Source: Candidatus Woesearchaeota archaeon CG10_big_fil_rev_8_21_14_0_10_32_24 (GTDB lineage: Archaea > Nanobdellota > Nanobdellia > Woesearchaeales > GW2011-AR9). From it: a stretch of 5,912 bases of DNA. The notes under the pieces were generated by a model. That model searched no databases, had not been told where the DNA came from, and was given only the letters and a program-made list of their open reading frames with translations. Shown one piece after another: positions 1 through 5,353 of this stretch. The DNA is taken from NCBI GenBank assembly GCA_002763025.1, contig PCYG01000011.1, positions 1 through 5,912 on the forward strand. Reading direction: 5' to 3'. Numbering within the stretch: the first letter of the stretch is position 1; the number at the start of each line of letters is the position of its first letter. The position numbers were made by a program, and so were the translations under genes.

Positions 1-25
1 ATGAAATTATCACTTAAATAATATA

Positions 26-484
26 ATGAAAAAAACTAATAAAAAATCAGATGTTAAAGCTAAATTAGCATATAAAAAATATCTTGAAGATATTGGTTTT
101 TGCAATGTTCGTATAACAGCTAGCCCCGCAGACATTACTGCAGAAAAAGATGAGAAAAAATATTACTTTGAGATAAAAATGACAAAACAGGCAAATAGCT
201 ACTTTGGGGCTGCTACTATGACAGAGTGGAAGGAAGCTATAAGAAATCCAAATACTTTTAAATTTGTTATTGCAAAAACCGATGAAAATGAAGAGAATTT
301 TGAGTTTATTGAATTTACTCCAGATGAGTTTTTAAAATACTCAACAATTCCTCCATTCAAGGTATATTTCAATATTAATTTAAATGATAACAACAAGGTT
401 TCTAAAAGAAATAAAGCATTACAGGCTACGAAAGAAATTTTGGAGGAATTTATTAGTTTTTTTGAAACATCTAAGGATAAGTGA
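26..484 (+). CDS. Small PD-(D/E)XK nuclease-like protein, DUF3883-like
   Basis: A 152-residue protein, probably a stand-alone PD-(D/E)XK-fold nuclease. A predicted N-terminal helix (about residues 9-24) precedes a PADI segment with D36. A beta strand then ends in FEIK, giving E49 and K51, so the D-(12)-E-x-K spacing fits the family's metal-binding core. The following F60...T64..EW68..A71 stretch and the hydrophobic strand FKFVIAK (78-84) resemble the DUF3883/Mrr-like subgroup, which is common in restriction and defence proteins. The C-terminus (about 125-150) is helical and charged. There is no Shine-Dalgarno sequence before the ATG and no promoter is visible in the 25 bases upstream. The stop lies 7 bases before an attC-like palindrome, as in an integron gene cassette. 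The fold is fairly secure; nuclease activity and a defence role are inferred. The substrate cannot be read from the sequence. Confidence 0.72.
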   Translation: MKKTNKKSDVKAKLAYKKYLEDIGFCNVRITASPADITAEKDEKKYYFEIKMTKQANSYFGAATMTEWKEAIRNPNTFKFVIAKTDENEENFEFIEFTPDEFLKYSTIPPFKVYFNINLNDNNKVSKRNKALQATKEILEEFISFFETSKDK

Positions 485-491
485 TAACATC

Positions 492-592
492 ATCTAACAG
501 TTGATATCTGCAAGGGCTAAAGCCACATTTTGCCACACTAAATTGATTTTTAAAGGAAGTGGCAAAACGTCAGATATCAGCAAACGTTAATA
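492..592. other. attC-like imperfect palindrome (candidate integron cassette recombination site)
   Basis: Nested inverted repeats fill the gap between two accessory genes. The outer box ATCTAAC (492-498) matches the attC R'' consensus RYYYAAC. Its partner GTTAATA (586-592) fits GTTRRRY only at its first five bases, and four bases pair (TAAC/GTTA). After an unpaired spacer of 1 versus 4 bases, GTTGATATCTG (500-510) pairs with CAGATATCAGC (571-581) over 11 bp with one T-G wobble. Further in, TTTTGCCAC (528-536) pairs perfectly with GTGGCAAAA (559-567) around a 22-base loop, and 511-527 is left as a long bulge. Boxes, spacer, asymmetry and ~100-base length suit an attC site, as does the tight fit between a stop codon (484) and the next start (606). 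Alternatives are a different dispersed palindromic repeat or a structured RNA. No integrase gene is present here. Confidence 0.45.
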
Positions 593-605
593 TTGTTCGC
601 TTTTA

Positions 606-899
606 ATGGAAACTCACTATAAAACAAATCAATCTGAATTTAACATTCTCATAAATAAATTACGTGAAGAAGTTGAGGAAGTGCGTGCAGAATTTGATAA
701 TAAGGATAATCTCAAAGAAGAATAAGTCGATGTGATGAAATTTATTGTAAATATCTGTTTATTAAAAAATATTACAGCAGAAGAATTCTTTCAATCATTT
801 ATGGATAAGAGCGATAAAAATATCCAAAGATTTCTTGAAGGTGATTGGTCCAAGAAATGGGAAGAAAAAGATAAAATCAATGAACAGAAATTTGGGTAG
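606..899 (+). pseudogene. MazG-like all-alpha NTP pyrophosphatase, broken by an in-frame stop
   Basis: One frame from ATG 606 to TAG 897-899 encodes a MazG-like protein of about 97 residues, interrupted only by TAA at 723-725 (codon 40). The first part carries LREEVEEVRAEF, the EExxE metal-binding motif. Just across the stop, E39-stop-V-D42 and VMKFI reproduce the ExxD motif and following helix, so the stop sits inside the catalytic site. The second half continues coherently (ITAEEFF, then RFLEGDWSKKW). One substitution would repair it, for example TTA (Leu) or GAA (Glu) to TAA. Family members hydrolyse non-canonical or excess nucleoside triphosphates. The ATG lies 13 bases after the attC-like site, with no Shine-Dalgarno sequence and no second palindrome after the stop. 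Restart at ATG 735 could give a 54-residue fragment lacking the first motif. Most likely a recently inactivated gene; a sequencing error is possible. Confidence 0.68.
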
Positions 900-950
900 G
901 GGGAACTAATCATAATCTATTAATATTAAGAATTCATAATAGGGATTCTT

Positions 951-967
951 ACCAAAACCTTTATAAA
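951..967 (+). promoter_or_regulatory. Archaeal promoter (BRE + TATA box) of the exosome operon
   Basis: TTTATAAA at 960-967 is a near-ideal archaeal TATA box, preceded by the purine/C-rich ACCAAAACC (951-959) as a BRE-like element. With the usual spacing, transcription should begin near 988-992, leaving a leader of about 70 bases before rrp4. The same octamer occurs upstream of the TrmB-like gene. Transcription start is inferred, not observed. Confidence 0.6.
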
Positions 968-1006
968 CCTTCAACTTAAATACGCTTCTACAAAGAAAAA
1001 CGAATA

Positions 1007-1064
1007 GGAGGCGGCATTCTTGTTCTTTAATGTATTGAGAGTGCCGGACATAAATAAAAAATGA
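1007..1064 (+). promoter_or_regulatory. rrp4 leader: strong Shine-Dalgarno, hairpin and possible 14-codon leader ORF
   Basis: GGAGG (1007-1011) is a strong Shine-Dalgarno sequence but lies about 50 bases before the rrp4 ATG (1061), too far to serve it directly. A 9-bp stem follows at once, 1012-1020 with 1038-1046 (CGGCATTCT/AGAGTGCCG, one T-G pair, 17-base loop). A TTG at 1020, eight bases after GGAGG, opens a 14-codon frame whose TGA (1062-1064) overlaps the rrp4 ATG. The ribosome may therefore load at GGAGG and reach rrp4 by coupling, or the hairpin may bring the two sites together. The stem and the Shine-Dalgarno are directly seen; translation of the mini-ORF and any control are inferred. 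Confidence 0.4.
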
Positions 1065-1810
1065 GTAATATAGTAGTAGAAAACAGGGATATTGTAATTC
1101 CTGGAGATCTTCTTGCAGAAGGAATGGATTATATTCCAGGTGACTTCACATTTAGAGAAGATGAAAAGATTTTTTCAAAAGTTTTAGGTATGGTTTCTAT
1201 ATCAGGAAGAGTACTTAAAGTGACAGCATTATCAGGTCCATATGCACCAAAAGTTGGCGATAAAATAATTGCTAAAGTAACTGACGTTCTTATGAGTGGG
1301 TGGAGAGTTGATACAAACACGGCATATTCTGCTGTGTTAAATGTACGAGATGCTACTGCACGATTCGTACGAAAAGGTGAAGATTTAACAAACCTTTTAG
1401 AAATTGGTGATTTTATTGTTTGTAAAATTTCTAATGTGACTTCGCAGAACTTAATTGATATTACCATGAAAGAACCTGGCTTAAAGAAAGTTGAAGGTGG
1501 AAGAATCATGAAAATCAATTGTAATAAAGTTCCTCGTGTTATTGGGAAACAAGCAAGTATGATTCAATTAATTAAAGAGGCTACTGGTGTTGAAATTACA
1601 GTTGGACAGAATGGTTTAGTATGGTTAAGAGGAACTCCAGAAGGAGAACTTAAAGCACAACAAACAGTTCTTATGATTGAACAAAGAGCACACAAAAGTG
1701 GTTTAACGGATAAAATTTCAAAGTTCTTAGGTGTACCCAAAAGGGTAATTGCACCAGCACCAGCTTCCGTTGAAGAAGAAGCTTCTGCTGAAGAAGGGAG
1801 TGAACAATAA
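1061..1810 (+). CDS. rrp4: Exosome complex RNA-binding subunit Rrp4
   Basis: Cap subunit of the archaeal exosome. It binds RNA and guides it into the Rrp41-Rrp42 ring for 3'-5' phosphorolytic decay in the cytoplasm. The N-terminal domain (about 1-58) has the family hallmark IVIPGDLLAEG (11-21). An S1 domain spans about 60-137, and a KH domain about 143-205 includes the Rrp4-type GxNG element (G182-Q-N-G185). An acidic, Ala/Glu-rich tail follows residue 230. The KH GXXG loop reads G162-K-Q-A165, so its last glycine is replaced. The 249-residue length is normal. ATG 1061 is the only sensible start because TAA at 1055-1057 closes the frame just upstream. The stop overlaps the rrp41 start by one base (TAATG). 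It is the first gene of an rrp4-rrp41-rrp42-rpoK operon. Identification is secure. Confidence 0.96.
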   Translation: MSNIVVENRDIVIPGDLLAEGMDYIPGDFTFREDEKIFSKVLGMVSISGRVLKVTALSGPYAPKVGDKIIAKVTDVLMSGWRVDTNTAYSAVLNVRDATARFVRKGEDLTNLLEIGDFIVCKISNVTSQNLIDITMKEPGLKKVEGGRIMKINCNKVPRVIGKQASMIQLIKEATGVEITVGQNGLVWLRGTPEGELKAQQTVLMIEQRAHKSGLTDKISKFLGVPKRVIAPAPASVEEEASAEEGSEQ

Positions 1811-2517
1811 TGGCATACACAAAACGATTAGATGGACGTAAAGTTAATGAGCTTAGAGAAATGTCAGCTAAAGTTGGTGTTGTACCAAATGCTGATGGTT
1901 CCGCAGAATTCCGTACAGGAAAAACATGGGCAATCGCGGCAGTTTATGGACCACGAGAAGTTCTTCCACGATTCATGGCAAATCCTAAAAAAGGATTTGT
2001 AAGATGCCAATATACAATGATGCCTTTTTCCGGAACAGGAGAAAGAATTAGACCAGGAAGATCACGAAGAGCACAAGAAATTGGAATGGTAATGGATAAA
2101 GCATTAGAACCAGTTGTGGATTTAACTGCATTTCCAAATTCAGTAGTTGACATTTTTGTGGAATTACCACAAACTGATGCAGGGACACGATGTGCAGCAA
2201 TCACTGCGGCATCAATGGCTCTTGCAGATGCAGGAATTCCAATGCGTGATATGGTTTGTTCAGTATCAGTTGGAACAGTTGATGGTACAGTCGTTGCAGA
2301 TTTAACTTACGATGAAGAAGCATACGATGCTCCGGTATCCGACATACCTGTTGCAATGACAGCACGTACAAAAGAAATTACCTTATTACAAATGGATGGT
2401 CATGTTAAGAAAGAAGAGTTAAATAAAGCTCTTGAACTGGCAAAAGAAGTAATGGGTAAAGTCTATGAAGTGCAGAAAAAAGCACTTAAGGCAAAGTTTA
2501 TGGAGGTATCACAATGA
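1810..2517 (+). CDS. rrp41: Exosome catalytic subunit Rrp41 (phosphorolytic 3'-5' exoribonuclease)
   Basis: Active RNase PH-fold subunit. It pairs with Rrp42 into a hexameric ring that degrades RNA from the 3' end with phosphate and can run in reverse to add tails. The 235 residues give the canonical opening KRLDGRKVNELR (5-16). The phosphate/RNA-binding arginine cluster lies in RPGRSRRAQE (81-90), the family stretch TDAGTRCAAI at 122-131, and the acidic active-site segment SDIPVA contains D178, the position of the catalytic Asp in characterised archaeal Rrp41. D173 lies close by. All key residues look intact. A GGGAG Shine-Dalgarno (1796-1800) sits nine bases before the ATG, inside rrp4, and the start shares one base with the rrp4 stop, so the two are probably translationally coupled. 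The gene ends in an ATGA overlap with rrp42. Confidence 0.97.
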   Translation: MAYTKRLDGRKVNELREMSAKVGVVPNADGSAEFRTGKTWAIAAVYGPREVLPRFMANPKKGFVRCQYTMMPFSGTGERIRPGRSRRAQEIGMVMDKALEPVVDLTAFPNSVVDIFVELPQTDAGTRCAAITAASMALADAGIPMRDMVCSVSVGTVDGTVVADLTYDEEAYDAPVSDIPVAMTARTKEITLLQMDGHVKKEELNKALELAKEVMGKVYEVQKKALKAKFMEVSQ

Positions 2518-3305
2518 ATACCGCAATGATTACATTTAATAAAAATACAGTACTTGCATTAGCAAAAGACGGTAAACGATTTGATGGACGTAAATTCAAT
2601 GAATTCAGAGGACCAATTGAAATTCAATCAAGTATTTCAAAATCCGCTGAAGGTTCAGTGAAAGTTCGGATTGGAGAAACTGTTGTAATTGCAGGAGTAA
2701 AATTAAGTTTAGAAAAACCATACCCTGATACACCCGATCAAGGTGGCTTAATGATTAATGCAGAATTGACACCATTGTCTTCTTCACGTTATGAATCAGG
2801 TCCTCCTGGTATGCATGCAATTGAACTTGCACGTGTTACAGATCGTGGAATTCGTGAATCTCATGTGATTGATACAAAGAAACTTTGTATGGCAAAAAAC
2901 GAGAAAGCATGGTTTGTAATGGTAGATATCGTTTCAGTTAATGACGCAGGAAATTTATTTGATGCATCCGGATTAGCAGTAATGTCAGCATTACGGAATA
3001 CAAAATTCCCCGCACTTAATGAAGACGGAAATGTAGATTACAAAAAACACACTGATGAATCATTACCAATTGCGAAGGATACATTATCAATTACTGTATT
3101 CCGTGTTGGTGGAAATTTACTGGTTGATCCAACTGTTGAAGAAGAAGATGCAAGCGATGCACGTTTGACTATTTCTTCAGATGCTACAGGCGTTATTGCA
3201 GCAATGCAGAAAGGCGGTGAAGGTACATTTACAATTGATGAAGTCATGAAGGCAGTTGACTTAGGTCTAGAGACGGCAAACTTCCTTCGGGGGAAACTAC
3301 AATGA
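2514..3305 (+). CDS. rrp42: Exosome subunit Rrp42 (non-catalytic RNase PH-like ring partner)
   Basis: RNase PH-fold subunit that alternates with Rrp41 in the hexameric ring. Archaeal Rrp42 lacks its own activity but supplies RNA-binding surface to the active site. At 263 residues it has the normal length. [12 protein letters not shown] (21-32) is the shared family opening, followed by [14 protein letters not shown] (77-90) and the Rrp42-type segment [18 protein letters not shown] (203-220). [10 protein letters not shown] (231-240) closes the domain. The ATG lies in an ATGA overlap with the rrp41 stop and has GGAGG (2502-2506) seven bases upstream. That favours it over the in-frame ATG at 2526, which would be 19 bases away. 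The stop again overlaps the next gene as ATGA, giving tightly coupled synthesis that suits equal amounts of ring subunits. Confidence 0.96.
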   Translation: MNTAMITFNKNTVLALAKDGKRFDGRKFNEFRGPIEIQSSISKSAEGSVKVRIGETVVIAGVKLSLEKPYPDTPDQGGLMINAELTPLSSSRYESGPPGMHAIELARVTDRGIRESHVIDTKKLCMAKNEKAWFVMVDIVSVNDAGNLFDASGLAVMSALRNTKFPALNEDGNVDYKKHTDESLPIAKDTLSITVFRVGGNLLVDPTVEEEDASDARLTISSDATGVIAAMQKGGEGTFTIDEVMKAVDLGLETANFLRGKLQ

Positions 3306-3511
3306 GCGGAGACGTAAAATACACCAAGTATGAAAAAGCACGTATGATTGGATCTAGAGCATTACAACTTAGTATGGGTGCACCTTTTTTAGTAAAGTTA
3401 AATCAAGAAGAGCTTACAAAAATTAACTTTGACCCTATTGAGATTGCAATCTTAGAATTTGATGAAGGTGTTCTTCCAATTACCATAAAGCGGCCTAAAA
3501 AAGCTGCTTAA
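3302..3511 (+). CDS. rpoK: DNA-directed RNA polymerase subunit K (Rpb6/omega homologue)
   Basis: A 69-residue protein with the Rpb6/omega core: [20 protein letters not shown] (7-26) and the following APFLV form the conserved helix-turn, and [16 protein letters not shown] (50-65) the C-terminal strand motif. Rpb6/RpoK stabilises the large polymerase subunits and helps assembly. The length is usual for archaeal RpoK, with an intact motif set. The start overlaps the rrp42 stop as ATGA, and a G-run (GGGGG, 3289-3293) eight bases upstream serves as a loose Shine-Dalgarno. It is the last gene of the exosome operon and is followed at once by a T8 run. In many archaea the ribosomal protein L37Ae gene follows rrp42, so this position for rpoK is a variant arrangement. 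Confidence 0.94.
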   Translation: MSGDVKYTKYEKARMIGSRALQLSMGAPFLVKLNQEELTKINFDPIEIAILEFDEGVLPITIKRPKKAA

Positions 3512-3551
3512 TTTTTTTTATTTCTTTAATTTATTTATTATTATTTATTTT
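3512..3551 (+). terminator. T-rich terminator after rpoK
   Basis: T8 (3512-3519) directly follows the rpoK stop, then several shorter T runs within almost pure A/T DNA and no G/C stem. Archaeal polymerase terminates on such T tracts without a hairpin, so this probably ends the exosome operon message. Confidence 0.55.
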
Positions 3552-3562
3552 AAACATAATTC

Positions 3563-3570
3563 TTTTAAAG
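3563..3570 (+). promoter_or_regulatory. TATA-like box giving a leaderless transcript
   Basis: TTTTAAAG (3563-3570) is centred about 27 bases before ATG 3594. With standard archaeal spacing the transcript would begin at or within 2-3 bases of the start codon. No Shine-Dalgarno lies between, which fits leaderless translation. The surroundings are very AT-rich, so the box could be a chance match. Confidence 0.42.
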
Positions 3571-3593
3571 GATTGTTATAATTCAATCATAAA

Positions 3594-3962
3594 ATGACAC
3601 TTGATAATTTACCTGTATTTCATGAAGGAAGAACAATTAAATTTATGCTATTTGAAGGATCAGAAGGTGAAGGTTACGTTCGTATTCAAAGAGATACTGA
3701 TATAGGATATCATAAGGAGATTGTTACTCGCTTTAATAGAGAAGCAAAATATTATTATGTAGACCCTGCTCCCAAACTAAAAGGAGGAGGACATTATTCT
3801 TGTTTTAGAAATGGAAGGCCAAAACCTCTTTTATCCTTTGATGGAGAAAGTACTGATTTTGGGAAATTTGATAAAGATTTATTATTAAAAACTTTAGAAA
3901 CATATTTTTCGCAGGATGGATATGATTTTGATATCTTTAATCCTGATGGTCCTCATAGATAA
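3594..3962 (+). CDS. Hypothetical protein, 122 residues, no family recognised
   Basis: I do not recognise a family. The protein is soluble-looking, with no signal peptide and no membrane segment. It is rich in aromatic and charged residues: the first half reads as beta strands (IKFMLFEG 15-22, GYVRIQRD 27-34, AKYYYVDPAP 51-60), followed by a glycine turn GGG (64-66). A short helix is likely near 95-106 (DLLLKTLETYF), and the tail ends DIFNPDGPHR. It has one cysteine (C70) and no obvious catalytic motif. The start is supported by a TATA-like box about 27 bases upstream (leaderless). It is followed after four bases by the DUF357 gene, and the two are probably one transcript. Coherent length, base use and context favour a real gene. 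Confidence 0.7.
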   Translation: MTLDNLPVFHEGRTIKFMLFEGSEGEGYVRIQRDTDIGYHKEIVTRFNREAKYYYVDPAPKLKGGGHYSCFRNGRPKPLLSFDGESTDFGKFDKDLLLKTLETYFSQDGYDFDIFNPDGPHR

Positions 3963-3966
3963 TAAA

Positions 3967-4257
3967 ATGAACAATACAATTACCAAAGAGAAACTGGATG
4001 CGTATTTCAAGATTTCTAAAGAGGCTTTAGACATGGTGAGAGATAAGTTTGATCCTGAACGATTGGAACGGGCAGAAGATTTCTTTGATATGGCGTCAAG
4101 ATATCATGAGGATGCGAAGTATTTTCTAAATGATAAACAAGATATGGTCTTAGCTTTTGCAGCATTAAATTACGCCCATGGCTGGTTAGATGCAGGCGCT
4201 AGAATCGGTTTATTCCAGGTAAATGATAGTAGATTGTTTACAGTTGATGAAGATTAA
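3967..4257 (+). CDS. DUF357 family archaeal helical protein
   Basis: A 96-residue all-helical protein of the archaeal DUF357 family. Its hallmarks are RAEDFFDMASRYHEDAKYFL (35-54) and NYAHGWLDAGARIGLF (67-82), with conserved R45, Y46, D49, A50, H70, G71, W72 and D74. The fold has been compared with HEPN-type helical bundles; no biochemical role is established, and the R-x4-6-H nuclease motif of active HEPN RNases is not evident. I start it at ATG 3967, which follows the upstream stop by four bases and begins with the family's usual N-terminal helix. The in-frame ATG at 3916 lies inside the preceding gene and would add 17 unrelated residues. No Shine-Dalgarno is present, so translation probably depends on coupling with the upstream gene. 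Confidence 0.88.
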   Translation: MNNTITKEKLDAYFKISKEALDMVRDKFDPERLERAEDFFDMASRYHEDAKYFLNDKQDMVLAFAALNYAHGWLDAGARIGLFQVNDSRLFTVDED

Positions 4258-4292
4258 ATAAGGGATGTTGTCACTTTGGAGAGATTACGGGT

Positions 4293-4308
4293 GCGAAAGA
4301 TTTATAAA
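4293..4308 (+). promoter_or_regulatory. Archaeal promoter (BRE + TATA box) of the TrmB-like gene
   Basis: TTTATAAA (4301-4308), identical to the exosome operon box, follows the purine-rich BRE-like GCGAAAGA (4293-4300). Transcription is expected to begin near 4330, leaving a leader of about 55 bases. Confidence 0.6.
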
Positions 4309-4356
4309 GAAACAAGCTTATTCTAACATATTCATTAGAGGATAGAGGTTCTTGAG

Positions 4357-4389
4357 ATGTTTGATGCAAGGAGGCACAAATTAAAATGA
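4357..4389 (+). other. Possible 10-codon leader ORF overlapping the TrmB-like start
   Basis: ATG 4357, with GAGG (4345-4348) eight bases before it, opens MFDARRHKLK and stops at TGA 4387-4389, which overlaps the downstream ATG 4386 as ATGA. The Shine-Dalgarno of the regulator (AAGGAGG, 4368-4374) lies inside this mini-ORF. It could couple or tune translation. It is short enough to occur by chance, so this is tentative. Confidence 0.25.
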
Positions 4390-5171
4390 TCGTTCAAAAA
4401 GATTTCCTAAACAAACTAAAAGACTTTGGATTAAATTCCTATGAAAGTAAATTGTGGATTGCTCTATTAAGTAGAGGTGTCTCTACAGCAGGAGAATTAT
4501 CAGATATTTCTAATGTGCCACGTTCACGAGCATACGATGTTTTAGAATCTTTAGAGAAAAAAGGTTTTATTATTGTAAAAGTTGGGAAACCTATCAAATA
4601 TTTAGCAGTTCCTCCAGCAGAAGTTGTAGAACGAGTTCAGAAAAAAGTTCTTGAAGAAGCAGAAATACATACTAAAGTATTATCAGAATTAAAAAGTTCA
4701 GATATTTTATCAGAATTAAACACATTACATACAGAAGGTATCAAATTAGTTGATCCAACTGATAGGTCAGGTGCATTCCGTGGACAAGATAAAACACATG
4801 AACATATTGTGACTATGGTTAAAAATGCAAAAGAGAGTGTTACATTAATGCTCTCAAAACAAGGTGCAGAACGGAAATACAATTTACTTGCAAGTCATTT
4901 ACGGAAAGCAGTAAAGCGTGGCGTTGACGTTAAAGTTGCAGTACCTCCTGGAACTTCTAAGGATATTATAGAAGGTTTTTCAACTGTTGGAAAAGTTCAG
5001 GTTCATAAAAACAAAGATGCACGATTCTGTCTTGTTGATAATAAAGAAATGTTATTATTCCTTACCGACGACAATAAAGTTCATAAGAGCTATGATTGTG
5101 CAGTATGGGTAGAAGCTGCTCTTTTCGTGAATTACTTTGCTGGTTTATTTGAAACTGAGTGGAAGAAGTAA
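4386..5171 (+). CDS. TrmB-like transcriptional regulator (winged helix + PLD-like C-terminal domain)
   Basis: A 261-residue DNA-binding regulator of the TrmB type. The N-terminal winged helix (about 5-75) contains the expected LKDFGLNSYESKLWIALL (11-28). The recognition-helix region is VPRSRAYDVLESLEKKGFI (44-62), and the wing VGKPIKYLAV spans 66-75. A heptad-like helix at about 78-112 looks like a dimerising linker. The C-terminal domain (about 130-258) carries VKNAKESVTLML (145-156), AVKRGVDVKVAV (175-186) and FCLVDNKEMLLFL (214-226), resembling the phospholipase-D-like effector domain of TrmB relatives without an HKD catalytic motif. TrmB proteins usually sense sugars or metabolites; the ligand and targets are unknown, and no sugar transporter gene lies nearby. 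It has its own TATA box. AAGGAGG (4368-4374) precedes the ATG by 11 bases. Autoregulation is possible but not shown. Confidence 0.88.
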   Translation: MIVQKDFLNKLKDFGLNSYESKLWIALLSRGVSTAGELSDISNVPRSRAYDVLESLEKKGFIIVKVGKPIKYLAVPPAEVVERVQKKVLEEAEIHTKVLSELKSSDILSELNTLHTEGIKLVDPTDRSGAFRGQDKTHEHIVTMVKNAKESVTLMLSKQGAERKYNLLASHLRKAVKRGVDVKVAVPPGTSKDIIEGFSTVGKVQVHKNKDARFCLVDNKEMLLFLTDDNKVHKSYDCAVWVEAALFVNYFAGLFETEWKK

Positions 5172-5193
5172 TTTTCTTCTTATTTTTTATTTT
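5172..5193 (+). terminator. T-rich terminator after the TrmB-like gene
   Basis: Immediately after the stop, the + strand is almost all T with single A and C interruptions, including T6 at 5183-5188. This is the usual archaeal termination signal and needs no stem. Confidence 0.5.
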
Positions 5194-5196
5194 GAT

Positions 5197-5251
5197 TGTT
5201 TGCGAATGGGCTCATACCCCGCTGCTTGCAGCGACTAATTAAGAGCAAACA
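5197..5251. repeat. REP-like palindrome, copy A
   Basis: Two-tier inverted repeat of 55 bases. The outer stem TGTTTGC (5197-5203) pairs with GCAAACA (5245-5251). Inside it, CATACCCC (5213-5220) leads into the hairpin CGCTG-CTTG-CAGCG (5220-5233). The shared CATACCCC lead, CTTG apex and total length match copy B just downstream. Such palindromes resemble REP elements mobilised by IS200/RAYT-type transposases. No transposase is present here. Confidence 0.55.
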
Positions 5252-5252
5252 C

Positions 5253-5308
5253 CAAAAACCCAATATTAATCTAAACATACCCCACAGCTTGCTGTGGTTG
5301 GGTTTTTG
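5253..5308. repeat. REP-like palindrome, copy B (possible terminator)
   Basis: Two-tier inverted repeat of 56 bases, one base after copy A. The outer stem CAAAAACCCAA (5253-5263) pairs perfectly with TTGGGTTTTTG (5298-5308). The inner hairpin CCACAG-CTTG-CTGTGG spans 5282-5297 and is preceded by the same CATACCCC (5276-5283). Against copy A the inner hairpin differs at two positions per arm, and both changes are compensated, keeping the pairing. The T5 in the outer arm might also help end transcription before pth2. Confidence 0.58.
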
Positions 5309-5322
5309 ATTCTTTGAGTAAT

Positions 5323-5330
5323 CTTTATTA
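5323..5330 (+). promoter_or_regulatory. TATA-like box giving a leaderless pth2 transcript
   Basis: CTTTATTA (5323-5330) is centred about 27 bases before ATG 5354, the same geometry as the 3594 gene. The bases between are pyrimidine-rich with no Shine-Dalgarno, so leaderless translation is likely. The box is not a perfect TATA match. Confidence 0.4.
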
Positions 5331-5353
5331 ACTCTATTCTTTTCTTTTCTATT

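Noticed and set aside
723..725. Stop-codon readthrough or recoding at the TAA in the MazG-like gene
   Set aside because: Known archaeal recoding uses UAG (pyrrolysine) or UGA (selenocysteine), not UAA, and no recoding element is evident. A plain mutation is simpler.
900..950. A second attC-like site after the MazG-like pseudogene
   Set aside because: I found no paired boxes or long palindrome between 900 and 950, only AT-rich sequence leading into the rrp4 promoter.
1129..1518. Minus-strand ORF of 129 codons opposite rrp4, and similar antisense frames elsewhere
   Set aside because: They mirror strong + strand genes, have no family signature and no start signals, and are expected shadows of coding DNA.
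3916..3966. Upstream in-frame ATG that would give the DUF357 protein 17 extra residues
   Set aside because: The extension lies wholly inside the preceding gene in another frame and does not resemble the family. ATG 3967, four bases after the upstream stop, begins the expected first helix.
4311..4322. Imperfect palindrome around AAGCTT just after the TrmB-like TATA box, as an autoregulatory operator
   Set aside because: Only ten of twelve positions are symmetric in AT-rich DNA, with no second copy at other promoters here; too weak to call.
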